Shown here: positions 47,440 to 59,432 of the stretch, one piece after another
Position numbering within the stretch: position 1 is the stretch's first letter
Layout: every line of letters begins with the position of its first letter
Source of the DNA: Lotus japonicus
Lineage: Eukaryota; Streptophyta; Magnoliopsida; Fabales; Fabaceae
Assembly: GCF_012489685.1 (NCBI RefSeq)
Contig: NC_080044.1
Span: 57,713,507-57,777,506, forward strand
Length of the DNA: 64,000 bases
Reading direction: 5' to 3'
Position numbers and translations under genes: made by a program
Notes under the pieces: model-generated
The model's input: the letters and a program-made list of their open reading frames with translations, nothing else
Database searches by the model: none
What the model was told of the DNA's origin: nothing

Positions 47440-48560
47440 CTAGGGTTATCAGATCGACGCAGAAGTTCCATCATCATTTGCTTCATTTCAATCAGCATAG
47501 ACTCATGAGTGTTAAGACGTTGTTCCACAGTGTCGAGTCTGGATGAGCTGGACTGAGTAGAGCTAGAAGGAACAGTCCGAGCAGCTTGAGGAGCCGGAAT
47601 GGAAGCAGAAGCAACAGGAGTAAAAACCACTGGTGCAAGTGCTTGGCATCTAAGTGCTTCAGCTTCAAGTCTTTCTGCCTCTAACCGAGCGTGTTCAGCC
47701 TGAGCTGCTGCTTGACGTGCAGCTTCTTCTGCTTTTTCTTTCTTTCTTCTGGCCTCTTCAATAGCTTCGAGAAGCTTTGTGTCTCTGTTGTTGTTCATGA
47801 AGAGCCACTCTTCTGGCAAACCTCTGCTTAGCAGCAGCTATCCTTTGATCCCTTTCAGCAATAAGATGACTCATCATAGCAGGAACCTGAGCAACTAACC
47901 AAGTACTCAGATTATCCCATTCCTCAGCAACAGAGTCAGGATTCTCACTCAGGTCAGTGTGACCTTGCACGTTGCGTAGCATCAAGGAAGCTTCGTGATT
48001 AAACACATTGATGCACTCGGAGAGAGAGGTGGGTCTGAGGTGAGTGTAGGGAACTATGGAGAGGTATTGGTCTGGAGAGGTTGGGTGATTGCTGCTGTGA
48101 GCTTCAGAGACACCTTGGGGAGAGCCAATGTCACAGGTTTGGTCATGAGGTTCAGAGGCTCCAAGGTGTGGTTCAGAAGTTTCAACTAGAGGATTGGGTG
48201 ATCTAACCGAAGAGTGGTTAGACACAGATTGTTCTGGGTCTGGTTGAACTGGCTCTTGTTGGATAGGGTCAGGTTGAGCCTGTTGAGCCAAGGGGTCTGC
48301 CTCATGTAAGGGATTGGCCAAGATAGGTTCATCTGGGTCAACTAGACGTTCAGGTCTAGGGCCAGGATATCTCCTAGGGCTTGGACACGTGAGGTAATAT
48401 TCTTCTAAGGTAGACACCTTTTCTTTTCTGACCTCCATAAATTTTCTAATGGATTCAGAGTTATTGGAGGGAGAAGAGTCAGCAACATTAGTTGGGAAGG
48501 ATACAGGTGTATAGGCTGTGGAAGAGTCTGTATCAGTAGTTCTGGGAGCCAGACGTTCTG
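47440..48560 (-). pseudogene. SIRE copy 3 env-like ORF, 3' part, broken
   Basis: Corresponds to the C-terminal ~370 codons of the env-like ORF at 26963-29819: the Pro/Ser linker, SLSECINVFNHEASLMLRNV and the Ala/Glu coiled coil. A 1-bp insertion at about 47780 shifts the frame, and a 1-bp deletion before the stop removes the normal end, so that frame reads on to 47388. The upstream part is cut at 48560 by the Tekay-like LTR. Confidence 0.85.
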
Positions 48561-49590
48561 TGTAACACCCCGATTTCCAGGTGTCACTTTAATAACCAAA
48601 AATAAACTTTACGCGGAAAACAAATAATTTTTTTTTTTTTATTGTTTCCTTTTAATAAAAGCAATAAAGAAATAAAGACAAAGCCCAACAACTAAACTAA
48701 CCGATAAACAACATATACAAAGGTACAGCCTCTGCTGCACTATCCCGTCACGCGCACACGCAGTGACTCCAAGGTAGCGTGCCCGTAGGCGAATATATAC
48801 AAACCAGAACTGTACGCAAAAGCATCAAATATACCACTATCCAAGAGAAAGTCGGCCTCAAAATGGCCTCAACCCAAGACCCCTATAGTCCGACAGACTC
48901 TCTGTGATCCTCAGCAAGAGAACCACACAAAAAGCCATATATCGGGATCCTACCCCGGTCCCAAAAGTAAGACGAATCAGAGCTATGACAGTGACAACCA
49001 ACTCAAAAGACTCTAACCACCCATATCCCACACTACTATTATCGACTCTCCCTCGATCAGCCATGAAGTCCGGGTCCTCGTCGAAAGCTTCAGTAATAGA
49101 CATTTCGCTCCGGGTCTTTCCCGCACAACGAATCATCACGAACCGGCTGACAGACGCCTGGCAGCAGGCCGACCGCCCAAACACAAACATACAAACAAAG
49201 CCAAGGTGCTAGGGTCAACTTACAGAATACAATAGATATACAATCAACATGCGATAAAGGGGGTATATATATATGTTGTATATATACATATAAGTTATGT
49301 ATTGTATCAACTCCCTAATACAATTCAATCATCAAAACACATAACGATGTTTATCAACATCAAATCATCAATATCTCAACAGATATAGTTAGAGTGCATG
49401 ATATGTCAATGCAACGTCAATTAAGAAGGTTCCGGAAGAAATAGGCTGGGCACGATCGAGTCGGTCCTAGCACTAGCATTGTGCCGACCATAACCCTCGG
49501 GTGTCACTTACAACCTTGACATAGTCGGATCAGTCCTAACCCTGCGGGTCGACTTTTCCCTCCAACGAATGCCCGAGTTACCCCGAAGGC

Positions 49591-50107
49591 ATGCTGTACC
49601 GAAGGTATATACTGTACCGAAGGTATATAGATATACTGTACCCGAAGGTATATAGATATACTGTACCCGAAGGTATATACTGTACCGAAGGTATATAGAT
49701 ATACTGTACCGAAGGTATATACTGTACCGAAGGTATATAGATATACTGTACCCGAAGGTATATACTGTACCCGAAGGTATATGTAATACTGTACCCGAAG
49801 GTATATAGATATACTGTACAAGTATACTGTACCCGAAGGTATATAGATATACTGTACCGAATAAGTACCCGAAGGTATATACTGTACCCGAAGGTATATA
49901 GATATACTGTACCCGAAGGTATATAGATATACTGTACCCAAAGGTATATACTGTACCCGAAGGTATATAGATATACTGTACCCGAAGGTATATATACTGT
50001 ACCCGAAGGTATATAGATATACTGTACCCGAAAGTATATAGATATACTGTACCCGAAGGTATATACTGTACCCGAAGGTATATAGATATACTGTACCCGA
50101 AGGTATA
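49591..50107 (-). repeat. Minisatellite, left LTR of the deleted Tekay-like element
   Basis: Alternating 19-bp (actgtacccgaaggtatat) and 25-bp (the same plus agatat) units. Several units have lost one c (gtaccgaagg), others are irregular. Because unit lengths are mixed, frames of over 200 codons (YLYTFGYS-type repeats) stay open by chance; they are not genes. Confidence 0.9.
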
Positions 50108-50123
50108 TGTCGATTCGGCGACA
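50108..50123 (-). other. Hairpin next to the minisatellite
   Basis: tgtcgattcggcgaca, 5-bp stem and 6-nt loop, equivalent to 6630-6645 with a compensated outer pair. Confidence 0.4.
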
Positions 50124-50243
50124 AAAGACAATTAATTATGAAAGGAGTGCGATCACCCTTGATGACTTCTTGAGTCATCTGACTCATCAAATCTCGATGG
50201 TCAAAAACTGCTCCGACCCAAACTCAAAACAACCCAAGAGTTA

Positions 50244-50355
50244 GTGTCGGTCTATACAACACAACTCCACCAACAAGATTACACGAGGGTCTAGTGTCGG
50301 TCAATACAACACAGCCCAAACAACAAGATCACTAGGTGTCGGTCAATACAACACG
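50244..50355. repeat. Three copies of a 19-bp motif
   Basis: gtgtcggtcaatacaacac (first copy has tct for tca) starts at 50244, 50294 and 50336, with related cc/aac spacers. Also present in the right LTR (from about 57437). Confidence 0.7.
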
Positions 50356-51835
50356 GCTCCACAACACTCCCCAAGAGTACTAACGTACTCGGTGACTTTC
50401 AATCATCACCCTAGCTCACCTTAGTGGCTTTCCCAATTCCGATAACTCTCCAAACCCACAACAAAGGTCGACTTTTCCCCGCCTTTCGTAAATATTTTTC
50501 CCCTTCAGTTCTCCTATGCTTAAACGTTAATAAAAATGATTTCAATTCAAATTAGTCAAATTATGAGTTTATTTCTCAAAGTCTAAGTTTCCCAAGTCTT
50601 TATTTTTCGAAAGCTCTATCATTCTAAGTTTCCAAAAATCAACCACCCAAAATACATTTCCCGGGGAAAGTCTAGGAATTCCAACGAATCCCAACAAATG
50701 GCTAAGTCTCAAACCCCACATTCGGACTTGCCTAGGGTTGTTCATCCAACCCGAAATGTCAAAGATCACCAGGTCAATGAACCTCCACTCCGAAGTTGCG
50801 TCAAAACGCTCAATTCAACACCTCATCAATATCATAAGTTATGAAAACAATCATAACAATAAATCATCATCATAAACAACATCAGATAAAGCATAAGTCG
50901 AATTTATCGACGCCTATCATGCAATCATAGCTAAATATAGCAAGTTGCCCTAACCTCGAGCTGTTCCAGCTTCGCAAACAAAGTTCTCCTCAAACAATTG
51001 CTCTGAGTATTCCAAAGTTCCTTCAACTGAACCTCGGAGGAAAACAAAGCAGAAACCAAACAAAATCGATTAGTTCGATCGCAAAACAATACATAAACGA
51101 TAGACAAAGCATTAAAGCTTCAGAATACGACAATCGGGTACGAAAGGACAAGTTTTCGAAAACGAAAAACTCCCCCCCCCTTAGGAAATAGCCCACGGCC
51201 ATAAGGAGAAAAGGGCTTCGGCTCTTTTTCTTCGATCAAATCAATTCACAAGGTAGTTTTAGGGTAAAACTAAGGCAAAGAAACTGTCGGAACAATTTTC
51301 GGACAATCGGGCCGAAATACAACTATCCAGGGGCATTTTGGTCCAAAATAAAGGCTCAAAACTTCAAAGTTATCAGTTCTGAAAACAAATTTGACAGCAA
51401 TGATCCTCATGACATCCGTGACAACAAATCCTAAAGGCACGAAGTCAGATTAAGTCTTTTCGACAATAAAGTTTCGAAATGTGAGACAAAAAGGGTTTTG
51501 AAACAGTTTTTCAGATCCTGGACAACTGGATCACAATCAGCGTTTACTGACAGAGGTTTTAGACTCAGGGGAACGTAAGGAACATAACCCAACCAAGAAA
51601 TCGAAGAAATCGAACCATTTTAGAAAAAGCTCAAAACTGTGAGCACAGAAACAACTTTAGAAACGCAACAGAAACAACAATCAGAGGTAGGAATCGTGTT
51701 AGTTACCTCGATACCTAGAAGTAGGGACGAACTGCGCGAAGATTGGTCAAGTTTTCGCGAAAATCTCCTCCCCCCTTGCTCTCACGAAATTCAGCCACAA
51801 TAGGAAGAAAATGAAGGAATTTTTGCTTTTTGAGC

Positions 51836-51843
51836 TATTTATA
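51836..51843 (-). promoter_or_regulatory. LTR TATA box, deleted Tekay-like element (left)
   Basis: tataaata on the minus strand, in the same context as the Tekay copy 1 promoter. The right LTR has it at 59023-59030. Confidence 0.55.
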
Positions 51844-52535
51844 GGCAGGCGAAATCGCGGGAAAAATGAAAATTTCGCGATTCCGATTTTTGCAGCACGA
51901 TCACCGTGGAATTCTAAAAGAGATTCTGACGTCAGAATTCCAGAACTCAAAACAAATATCTAAGATTTAGGAAAAACGATATCCAAAACGCCAAAAGCGG
52001 TGTAAGTTAGTCTGTCCCGAAAAACTACTTTTTGCTGTGATGCTCAGACGACAAAACTTCCAACAGAAGAAAGATTGGAAATGTCGAAACAAGTCTGGCA
52101 GCGCGGACGGAATCTTCGTTAGAAGTCCCGAATAGAAAAAGTCTTCATCCTTCGCTCAAAACTAAGGTTTCGAAGCAAAGAAATTAGCGTCGGCGGACAT
52201 CCGAAAAGTAAATACTATCGTGCGTACAGTCCAGAGTTCCGAAATGAAATGCTGGTCGAAGGAAAAATAAAGAGAATCTTTAAATTTTCCAAGAATTCGA
52301 AATATCGCCTAAACATTGCTTTAAAAGCGAAATTAGCCTATTCTGGACATGCTCGCCATAAGGCAGGTGTGCAGACGACTCGCACTAGCTCCGAAAGAAA
52401 CAACGCCACATTCCTCGAGCAATTCCTGAACTTTCTTCTTCATTAATCTTTCTCAAATATCAAACTCCTGTCACACTTACACTGATTCCACACGTGAGTC
52501 GGAAATTAACTTGTTCCGAAAATCCGGGTCTTACA

Positions 52536-52955
52536 ATACTCCCCTCCAAAAAGAAAGTTTCGTCCTCGAAACTCAGAGTTCTGAGAAAATTCCGAAATAC
52601 AGTTCCTTGATCTGGTCTTCCAATTCCCATGTAGCATTGCCCGTGTCATTGTTCCTCATAACCTTTACTTAAGCAAGCTGTTTTCCCCTTAACTGTTTCA
52701 CTCTTCTATCCCCACTGCTAACTGTCGGTGTCTCAAAAGACAAACCATCATTCAACTTCATGTCGTCTGGCTCGATCACTTGCGTCGGATCTCTGCTTGA
52801 AATGATACCGGTTGGCACTCCGTGCAGTCGCTCAATCTTAGCCACTTGTTTTTTTTTTTACTGTCGGTCATCCGAAATCCTTCTTAAACTCGGTGCCTCT
52901 CTGTCATCTCAAAGTAGATACTCAACTTGTCCTCGTGATCTTCATCTACAGTCCA
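52536..52955 (-). pseudogene. PPT and integrase/chromodomain remnants
   Basis: After the PPT (52536-52557) the minus strand shows a decayed match to the Tekay Pol C-terminus: DLSFETP-like and KQLRGK followed by a stop, then ATWELEDQIKEL. Directly next to it lies RLHGVPTGIIS, from the integrase core about 200 residues away in the full protein, so the middle is deleted. At 52868-52955 there is DEDHEDKLSIYFEM, matching the integrase zinc region, again next to an unrelated join. Stops and deletions rule out function. Confidence 0.8.
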
Positions 52956-55085
52956 AAACTCCACTTGTTCGTTCGATAACTCCTAGACGAATCCTCCCCC
53001 TTGGAAACCGCTAGTCCATTAAAACACCTCTAACTTCGTAACTATCTTTACACACACCAAGAAATCACACTTCTACTTAGTCACTATTCGAATTAAAGCT
53101 CGACTTATGTCCTTATTTCTTGTCCTTCACTAATCTTATCCCCTTCAACATCAATTTATCAACAACTTATAAGATAATCCTCCTCTTAATACCTAACAAT
53201 CCATTATTATCGTCTTCTTCCTCAAAACTTCCCTCACTCAAACCTATTTACACTTACTGAAATCCCTAACACTTCGCACAAATCGAGACTTATCCTCTAG
53301 AAGATTAAATCATAACTATACCTCAAGGGACTTAACTAGCCATTTTATCATCCGATCCTTCAACATTCTGAGATTTAACTGTTATCGTAGCCGCTAACAC
53401 CACTAAATCTCTTATGTGTACATGAATCTCAGCTCACTAGGTCAACCTTAGCCCTAGGATTCTCATTCAACTTTAGTAAAATTCACTTGTTACCCGTAAT
53501 ATGCATCATCAAAATCCATAACAAAGTCCCATTGACTCTTATACTCTACGAAACTCGTCAAAATATAACAACCTCAGGTATTCATCTTAATACTAACACC
53601 TTCCTTTTTGTGACTCAATCACCATCTCGTCAATCAACTTCTTAATCTCTCAATCAAATTCTGACAACCTTCGAGTCTTACACACCTTAGACAGACATTC
53701 ATAGATTTAAAACCTAAACCTTCACCAAGTTTGGTCCTCTAGTGACCTTTAATCCTTCAATACTTCTTAAATGAATATCCGTTTCTTAAAAACTATAACT
53801 CCTTCACTTACCCAAACGACCTGACCAGTGGCGTCATGCTTTCACATTCACAACTTATTATGCTAACATCATTCAAATCTTGTCACATGGTCATTATGTC
53901 CGCAACCTCATAATCAACATCAATCGATCACCAACCTTAACACTCCACACAACCCAGAATTCCTTTACTTCAAGATCTCTCTTATATTATACCTCAATGG
54001 TCTTAACCCGAAGCTCACCTTCAGGTCTTCAATCTTCTAAGATTCAACTCCTATTGTCACACCTACAACCATAAGATCTCCTATTCGTACGCGATTCTCG
54101 ACTCTCAAGATTCAATCTTAACCCTAAGATTTCAATCCAACTTAGTAAATCTCACTTAGTAATCTTAGCATATTTCTTTGGAATCCATATCAACAACCTC
54201 AAGTATTCAACTTATGCTAAAACTTTCTTTCTCCAACTTAATCATTAATTCAACACTTTTCAAGCGAAAATTCATCTCTTAAGACTATAATGTCTCCACA
54301 TATTAATCCAACGCTTAGCAAAACTTTTTCCTCGAACTCGACTATAACAATCTAGTTCAGAGTTAATTCTTCTCAATCTCGCTACCATCAAGCTATCATC
54401 TAAAACCTGATTACATTCAACTTATTTAGTCTCTAACAATTCCACTCAGTAATCACATAACCTATGACTTCATAACTTCCGAGAAACTACTTAATACTTT
54501 TCCGGCATTAAACCTCTTGACTTAGTCTACCTCTACTTGGAGTAATCACACGAACTAACCAATCAATGTCTATACGACACTCATCGAATTCCAAAGATTT
54601 AAATCTTAATCTTTCACAATCAAGTGCTTAACACGAACTTTCCTCCCAAATCCGACTAATCCTCAATCAATTCAAATTCATCTTACACATCCTTCTATCA
54701 AAGTCCATAACCAGCTGTGATTCCGAATATCACCCCCTCAATATTAGGTTGATCAGGCCTAATACATCGAAGGTGGAAATTTAGAAAAACCCACTGGAAC
54801 AGTCAATGAGTTCCTATCCTCCAGTAGTCACAAATATCCTGATACTAAATCCTTTAAGGATCCCGCTACGGAACTACACACCCTCAACATAACACGTATA
54901 CTACCCATACGGAATCTCCCTAAGATTCGTTCTTCAACTACTAGCTTCCTCATAAACGCATCGGTGGAAGACTACTTTCTAGACTTAGTGTGCTATTCCC
55001 AACCTCGTGTAACTTCTATAGTTAAATCACGAGCAACCTCGAATAAGGTCCTACATCGTTCCCACGTTCTTCCTCGTTCAACTCC
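52956..55085 (-). other. Internal region of the deleted Tekay-like element, no coding
   Basis: About 2.1 kb, A/C/T-rich, low in G, with stops in all frames. RT, RNase H and protease are not recognisable. A diverged tandem duplication is present: about 53320-53560 and 53990-54220 share blocks such as ttaaccctaagatt / cttagccctaggatt and caacttagtaaa / caactttagtaaa, a period near 670 bp. Nothing else is seen. Confidence 0.6.
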
Positions 55086-55605
55086 TCAGCTCTTGCCCTC
55101 CTTGGCATGAATCCTTTCCTCTGGAGCAAGTTGTTTTCCTTTCCCAACATTCCCTGATGATTCGCCCCTGAGTGCCTTGCAATCTTGGGAGAAATGTCCC
55201 GGTTGGTTGCAATTGAAGCATAGACTTTCTTTGGTCTTGCAGTTCACAGCTAGATGCCCCTCTCGGTTACACTTGAAGCATCTCCGTCCAATCACTGAGC
55301 ATTTGTTAGCAAAATGCCCAAACTTTCTGCAACGAAAACATGTCACTCCTTTGTCACCAACTGGCTTCCCCCCCAGTATCAGCAGTCGTCGGTTTGTACT
55401 CTCTTGAGATAAGATTTCTTCCCTCGGAACGCTGATATGGTCCCCACTTATGGTAGCTCTTCCTTCCGTTGTAGCCTTGGGAACCTGACCTCATTGGTCC
55501 CCCAGCTCCAGTTCGGTTCATTCCTCTTTGTTGATACATTGCTGTCGCCATCAGTCGTTGATGATGCTCACGTGTAGCCTCCGCCATCCGGTTAAGATCC
55601 ACCAT
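55086..55605 (-). pseudogene. gag: Reduced Gag with three CCHC knuckles
   Basis: Starts MVDLNRMAEATREHHQRL at 55605 and passes within ~30 codons to NRTGAGGPMRS, which in intact Tekay Gag lies about 200 residues downstream: the capsid domain is deleted. It ends with three zinc knuckles (CFRCRKFGHFANKC, CFKCNREGHLAVNC, CFNCNQPGHFSQDC), one more than Tekay copy 1. A run of seven G (55368-55374) shifts the frame between the basic region and the knuckles; six would keep it open. This may be a real mutation or a homopolymer error. The result would be a small nucleic-acid-binding protein. Confidence 0.7.
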
Positions 55606-55799
55606 CCTATATCCCATCGAACGTCCGATTAGTACAAACCATACGGTAGCACTAGACAAACCACTCAATCCGATTGAGTAGTAACGCAAGCAATTAGAGC
55701 GAAAATCGCTCTGCAGACAATCAATTTTCACTCTTTGCAGAGTCACACAACCTAGCACAGAAGACCTATTCCCCAAAGACTCCCAAAAGACTCGACTAA

Positions 55800-55811
55800 G
55801 CTCTGATACCA
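55800..55811 (-). other. Primer binding site, deleted Tekay-like element
   Basis: gctctgatacca, reverse of tggtatcagagc, 3 bp from the LTR. Together with PPT and LTRs it means the element kept its cis signals. Confidence 0.88.
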
Positions 55812-55814
55812 CAA

Positions 55815-58800
55815 TGTAACACCCCGATTTCCAGGTGTCACTTTAATAACCAAAAATAAACTTTACGCGGAAAACAGGTAATTTTTTTTTTTATTGTTTC
55901 CTTTTAATAAAAGCAATAAAGAAATAAAGACAAAGCCCAACAACTAAACTAACCGATAAACAACATATACAAAGGTACAGCCTCTGCTGCACTATCCCGT
56001 CACGCGCACACGCAGTGACTCCAAGGTAGCGTGCCCGTAGGCGAATATATACAAACCAGAACTGTACGCAAAAGCATCAAATATACCACTATCCAAGAGA
56101 AAGTCGGCCTCAAAATGGCCTCAACCCAAGACCCCTATAGTCCGACAGACTCTCTGTGATCCTCAGCAAGAGAACCACACAAAAAGCCATATATCGGGAA
56201 CCTACCCGGTCCCAAAAGTAAGACGAATCAGAGCTATGACAGTGACAACCAACTCAAAAGACTCTAACCACCCATATCCCACACTACTATTATCGACTCT
56301 CCCTCGATCAGCCATGAAGTCCGGGTCCTCGTCGAAAGCTTCAGTAATAGACATTTCGCTCCGGGTCTTTCCCGCACAACGAATCATCACGAACCGGCTG
56401 ACAGACGCCTGGCAGCAGGCCGACCGCCCAAACACAAACATACAAACAAAGCCAAGGTGCTAGGGTCAACTTACAGAATACAATAGATATACAATCAACA
56501 TGCGATAAAGGGGGTATATATATATGTTGTATATATACATATAAGTTATGTATTGTATCAACTCCCTAATACAATTCAATCATCAAAACACATAACGATG
56601 TTTATCAACATCAAATCATCAATATCTCAACAGATATAGTTAGAGTGCATGATATGTCAATGCAACGTCAATTAAGAAGGTTCCGGAAGAAATAGGCTGG
56701 GCACGATCGAGTCGGTCCTAGCACTAGCATTGTGCCGACCATAACCCTCGGGTGTCACTTACAACCTTGACATAGTCGGATCAGTCCTAACCCTGCGGGT
56801 CGACTTTTCCCTCCAACGAATGCCCGAGTTACCCGAAGGCATGCTGTACCCGAAGGTATATACTGTACCCGAAGGTATATAGATATACTGTACCCGAAGG
56901 TATATACTGTACCCGAAGGTATATAGATATACTGTACCCGAAGGTATATACTGTACCCGAAGGTATATAGATATACTGTACCCGAAGGTATATAGATATA
57001 CTGTACCCAAGTATATACTGTACCCGAAGGTATATAGATATACTGTACCTGAAGGTAAATACTGTACCCGAAGGTATATAGATATACTGTACCCGAAGGT
57101 ATATACTGTACCCGAAGGTATATATACTGTACCCGAAGGTATATAGATATACTGTACCCGAAGGTATATACTGTACCCGAAGGTATATAGATATACTGTA
57201 CCCGAAGGTATATACTGTACCCGAAGGTATATAGATATACTGTACCCGAAGGTATATACTGTACCCGAAGGTATATAGATATACTGTACCCGAAGGTATA
57301 TGTCGATTCGGCGACAAAAGACAATTAATTATGAAAGGAGTGCGATCACCCTTGATGACTTCTTGAGTCATCTGACTCATCAAATCTCGATGGTCAAAAA
57401 CTGCTCCGACCCAAACTCAAAACAACCCAAGAGTTAGTGTCGGTCTATACAACACAACTCCACCAACAAGATTACACGAGGGTCTAGTGTCGGTCAATAC
57501 AACACAGCCCAAACAACAAGATCACTAGGTGTCGGTCAATACAACACGGCTCCACAACACTCCCCAAGAGTACTAACGTACTCGGTGACTTTCAATCATC
57601 ACCATAGCTCACCTTAGTGGTTTCCCAATTCCGATAACTCTCCAAACCCACAACAAAGGTCGACTTTTCCCCGCCTTTCGTAAATATTTTTCCCCTTCAG
57701 TTCTCCTATGCTTAAACGTTAATAAAAATGATTTCAATTCAAATTAGTCAAATTATGAGTTTATTTCTCAAAGTCTAAGTTTCCCAAGTCTTTATTTTTC
57801 GAAAGCTCTATCATTCTAAGTTTCCAAAAATCAACCACCCAAAATACATTTCCCGGGGAAAGTCTAGGAATTCCAACGAATCCCAACAAATGGCTAAGTC
57901 TCAAACCCCACATTCGGACTTGCCTAGGGTTGTTCATCCAACCCGAAATGTCAAAGATCACCAGGTCAATGAACCTCCACTCCGAAGTTGCGTCAAAACG
58001 CTCAATTCAACACATCATCAATATCATAAGTTATGAAAACAATCATAACAATAAATCATCATCATAAACAACATCAGATAAAGCATAAGTCGAATTTATC
58101 GACGCCTATCATGCAATCATAGCTAAATATAGCAAGTTGCCCTAACCTCGAGCTGTTCCAGCTTCGCAAACAAAGTTCTCCTCAAACAATTGCTCTGAGT
58201 ATTCCAAAGTTCCTTCAACTGAACCTCGGAGGAAAACAAAGCAGAAACCAAACAAAATCGATTAGTTCGATCGCAAAACAATACATAAACGATAGACAAA
58301 GCATTAAAGCTTCAGAATACGACAATCGGGTACGAAAGGACAAGTTTTCGAAAACGAAAAACTCCCCCCCCCCTTAGGAAATAGCCCACGCCATAAGGAG
58401 AAAAGGCTTCGGCTCTTTTCTTCGATCAAATCAATTCACAAGGTAGTTTAGGGTAAAACTAAGGCAAAGAAACTGTCGGAACAATTTCGGACAATCGGGC
58501 CGAAATACAACTATTCCAGGGGCATTTTGGTCCAAAATAAAGGCTCAAACTTCAAAGTTATCAGTTCTGAAAACAAATTTGACACAATGATCCTCATGAC
58601 ATCCTGACAACAAATCCTAAAGGCACGAAGTCAGATTAAGTCTTTTCGACAATAAAGTTTCGAAATGTGAGACAAAAAGGGTTTTGAAACAGTTTTTCAG
58701 ATCCTGGACAACTGGATCACAATCAGCGTTTACTGACAGAGGTTTTAGACTCAGGGAACGTAAGGAACATAACCCAACCAAGAAATCGAAGAAATCGAAC

Positions 58801-59332
58801 CATTTTAGAAAAAGCTCAAAACTGTGAGCACAGAAACGACTTTAGAAACGCAACAGAAACAACAATCAGAGGTAGGAATCGTGTTAGTTACCTCGATACC
58901 TAGAAGTAGGGACGAACTGCGCGAAGATTGGTCAAGTTTTCGCGAAAATCTCCTCCCCCCTTGCTCTCCACGAAATTCAGCCACAATAGGAAGAAAATGA
59001 AGGAAATTTTTGCTTTTTGAGCTATTTATAGGCAGGCGAAATCGCGGGAAAATGAAAATTTCGCGATTCCGATTTTTGCAGCACGATCACCGTGGAATTC
59101 TAAAAGAGATTCTGGCGTCAGAATTCCAGAACTCAAAACAAATATCTAAGATTTAGGAAAAACGATATCCAAAACGCCAAAAAGCGGTGTAAGTTAGTCT
59201 GTCCCGAAAAACTACTTTTGCTGTGATGCTTAGACGACAAAACTTCCAACAGAAGAAAGATTGGAAATGTCGAAACAAGTCTGGCACGCGGACGGAATCT
59301 TCGTTAGAAGTCCGAATAGAAAAAGTCTTCAT
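55815..59332 (-). mobile_element. Deleted Tekay-like element, right (5') LTR, cut by gap
   Basis: Starts tgtaacaccccgatttcc and is almost identical to 48561-52150. The minisatellite is shorter here (56831-57300) and has fewer degenerate units. From about 58380 to the gap it shows many single-base deletions relative to the left LTR. About 390 bp of the LTR are missing in the gap. Confidence 0.9.
56831..57300 (-). repeat. Minisatellite, right LTR of the deleted Tekay-like element
   Basis: Same 19/25-bp alternating units as at 49591-50107, about 45 bp shorter in total, with the gtacccgaagg core mostly intact. Confidence 0.9.
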
Positions 59333-59432
59333 NNNNNNNNNNNNNNNNNNNNNNNNNNNNNNNNNNNNNNNNNNNNNNNNNNNNNNNNNNNNNNNNNNNN
59401 NNNNNNNNNNNNNNNNNNNNNNNNNNNNNNNN
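59333..59432. other. Assembly gap (100 N)
   Basis: Exactly 100 N, inside LTR sequence; the two sides belong to different Tekay LTR families. Confidence 0.98.

Larger units (their letters stand above)
48561..52535 (-). mobile_element. Deleted Tekay-like element, left (3') LTR
   Basis: 3975 bp from tgtaacaccccgatttcc to gggtcttaca, inserted into the SIRE env-like ORF after ttctg (candidate TSD). Its ends and layout match the LTR at 5029-9113, but most of the sequence differs: a second family. It contains a tataaata promoter on the minus strand (51836-51843), a minisatellite (49591-50107) and a short repeat of gtgtcggtcaatacaacac (50244-50355). The region at 48858-49190 encodes a frame that resembles the start of the LTR ORF of the other family only weakly. 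Confidence 0.9.

Noticed and set aside
48858..49190. 110-codon frame in the second Tekay LTR family as a homologue of the LTR ORF
   Set aside because: Only a weak resemblance at the N-terminus and no WVVDPA or SFNLPPG block; not enough to claim homology.
49504..50190. Long frames of more than 200 codons with YLYTFGYS-like repeats (also 56755-57383)
   Set aside because: Produced by a minisatellite without stop codons in several frames; not conserved between the two LTRs and without start context.
51747..52446. Short frames in the left LTR of the deleted Tekay-like element
   Set aside because: No conservation, no motif and no context; chance frames.
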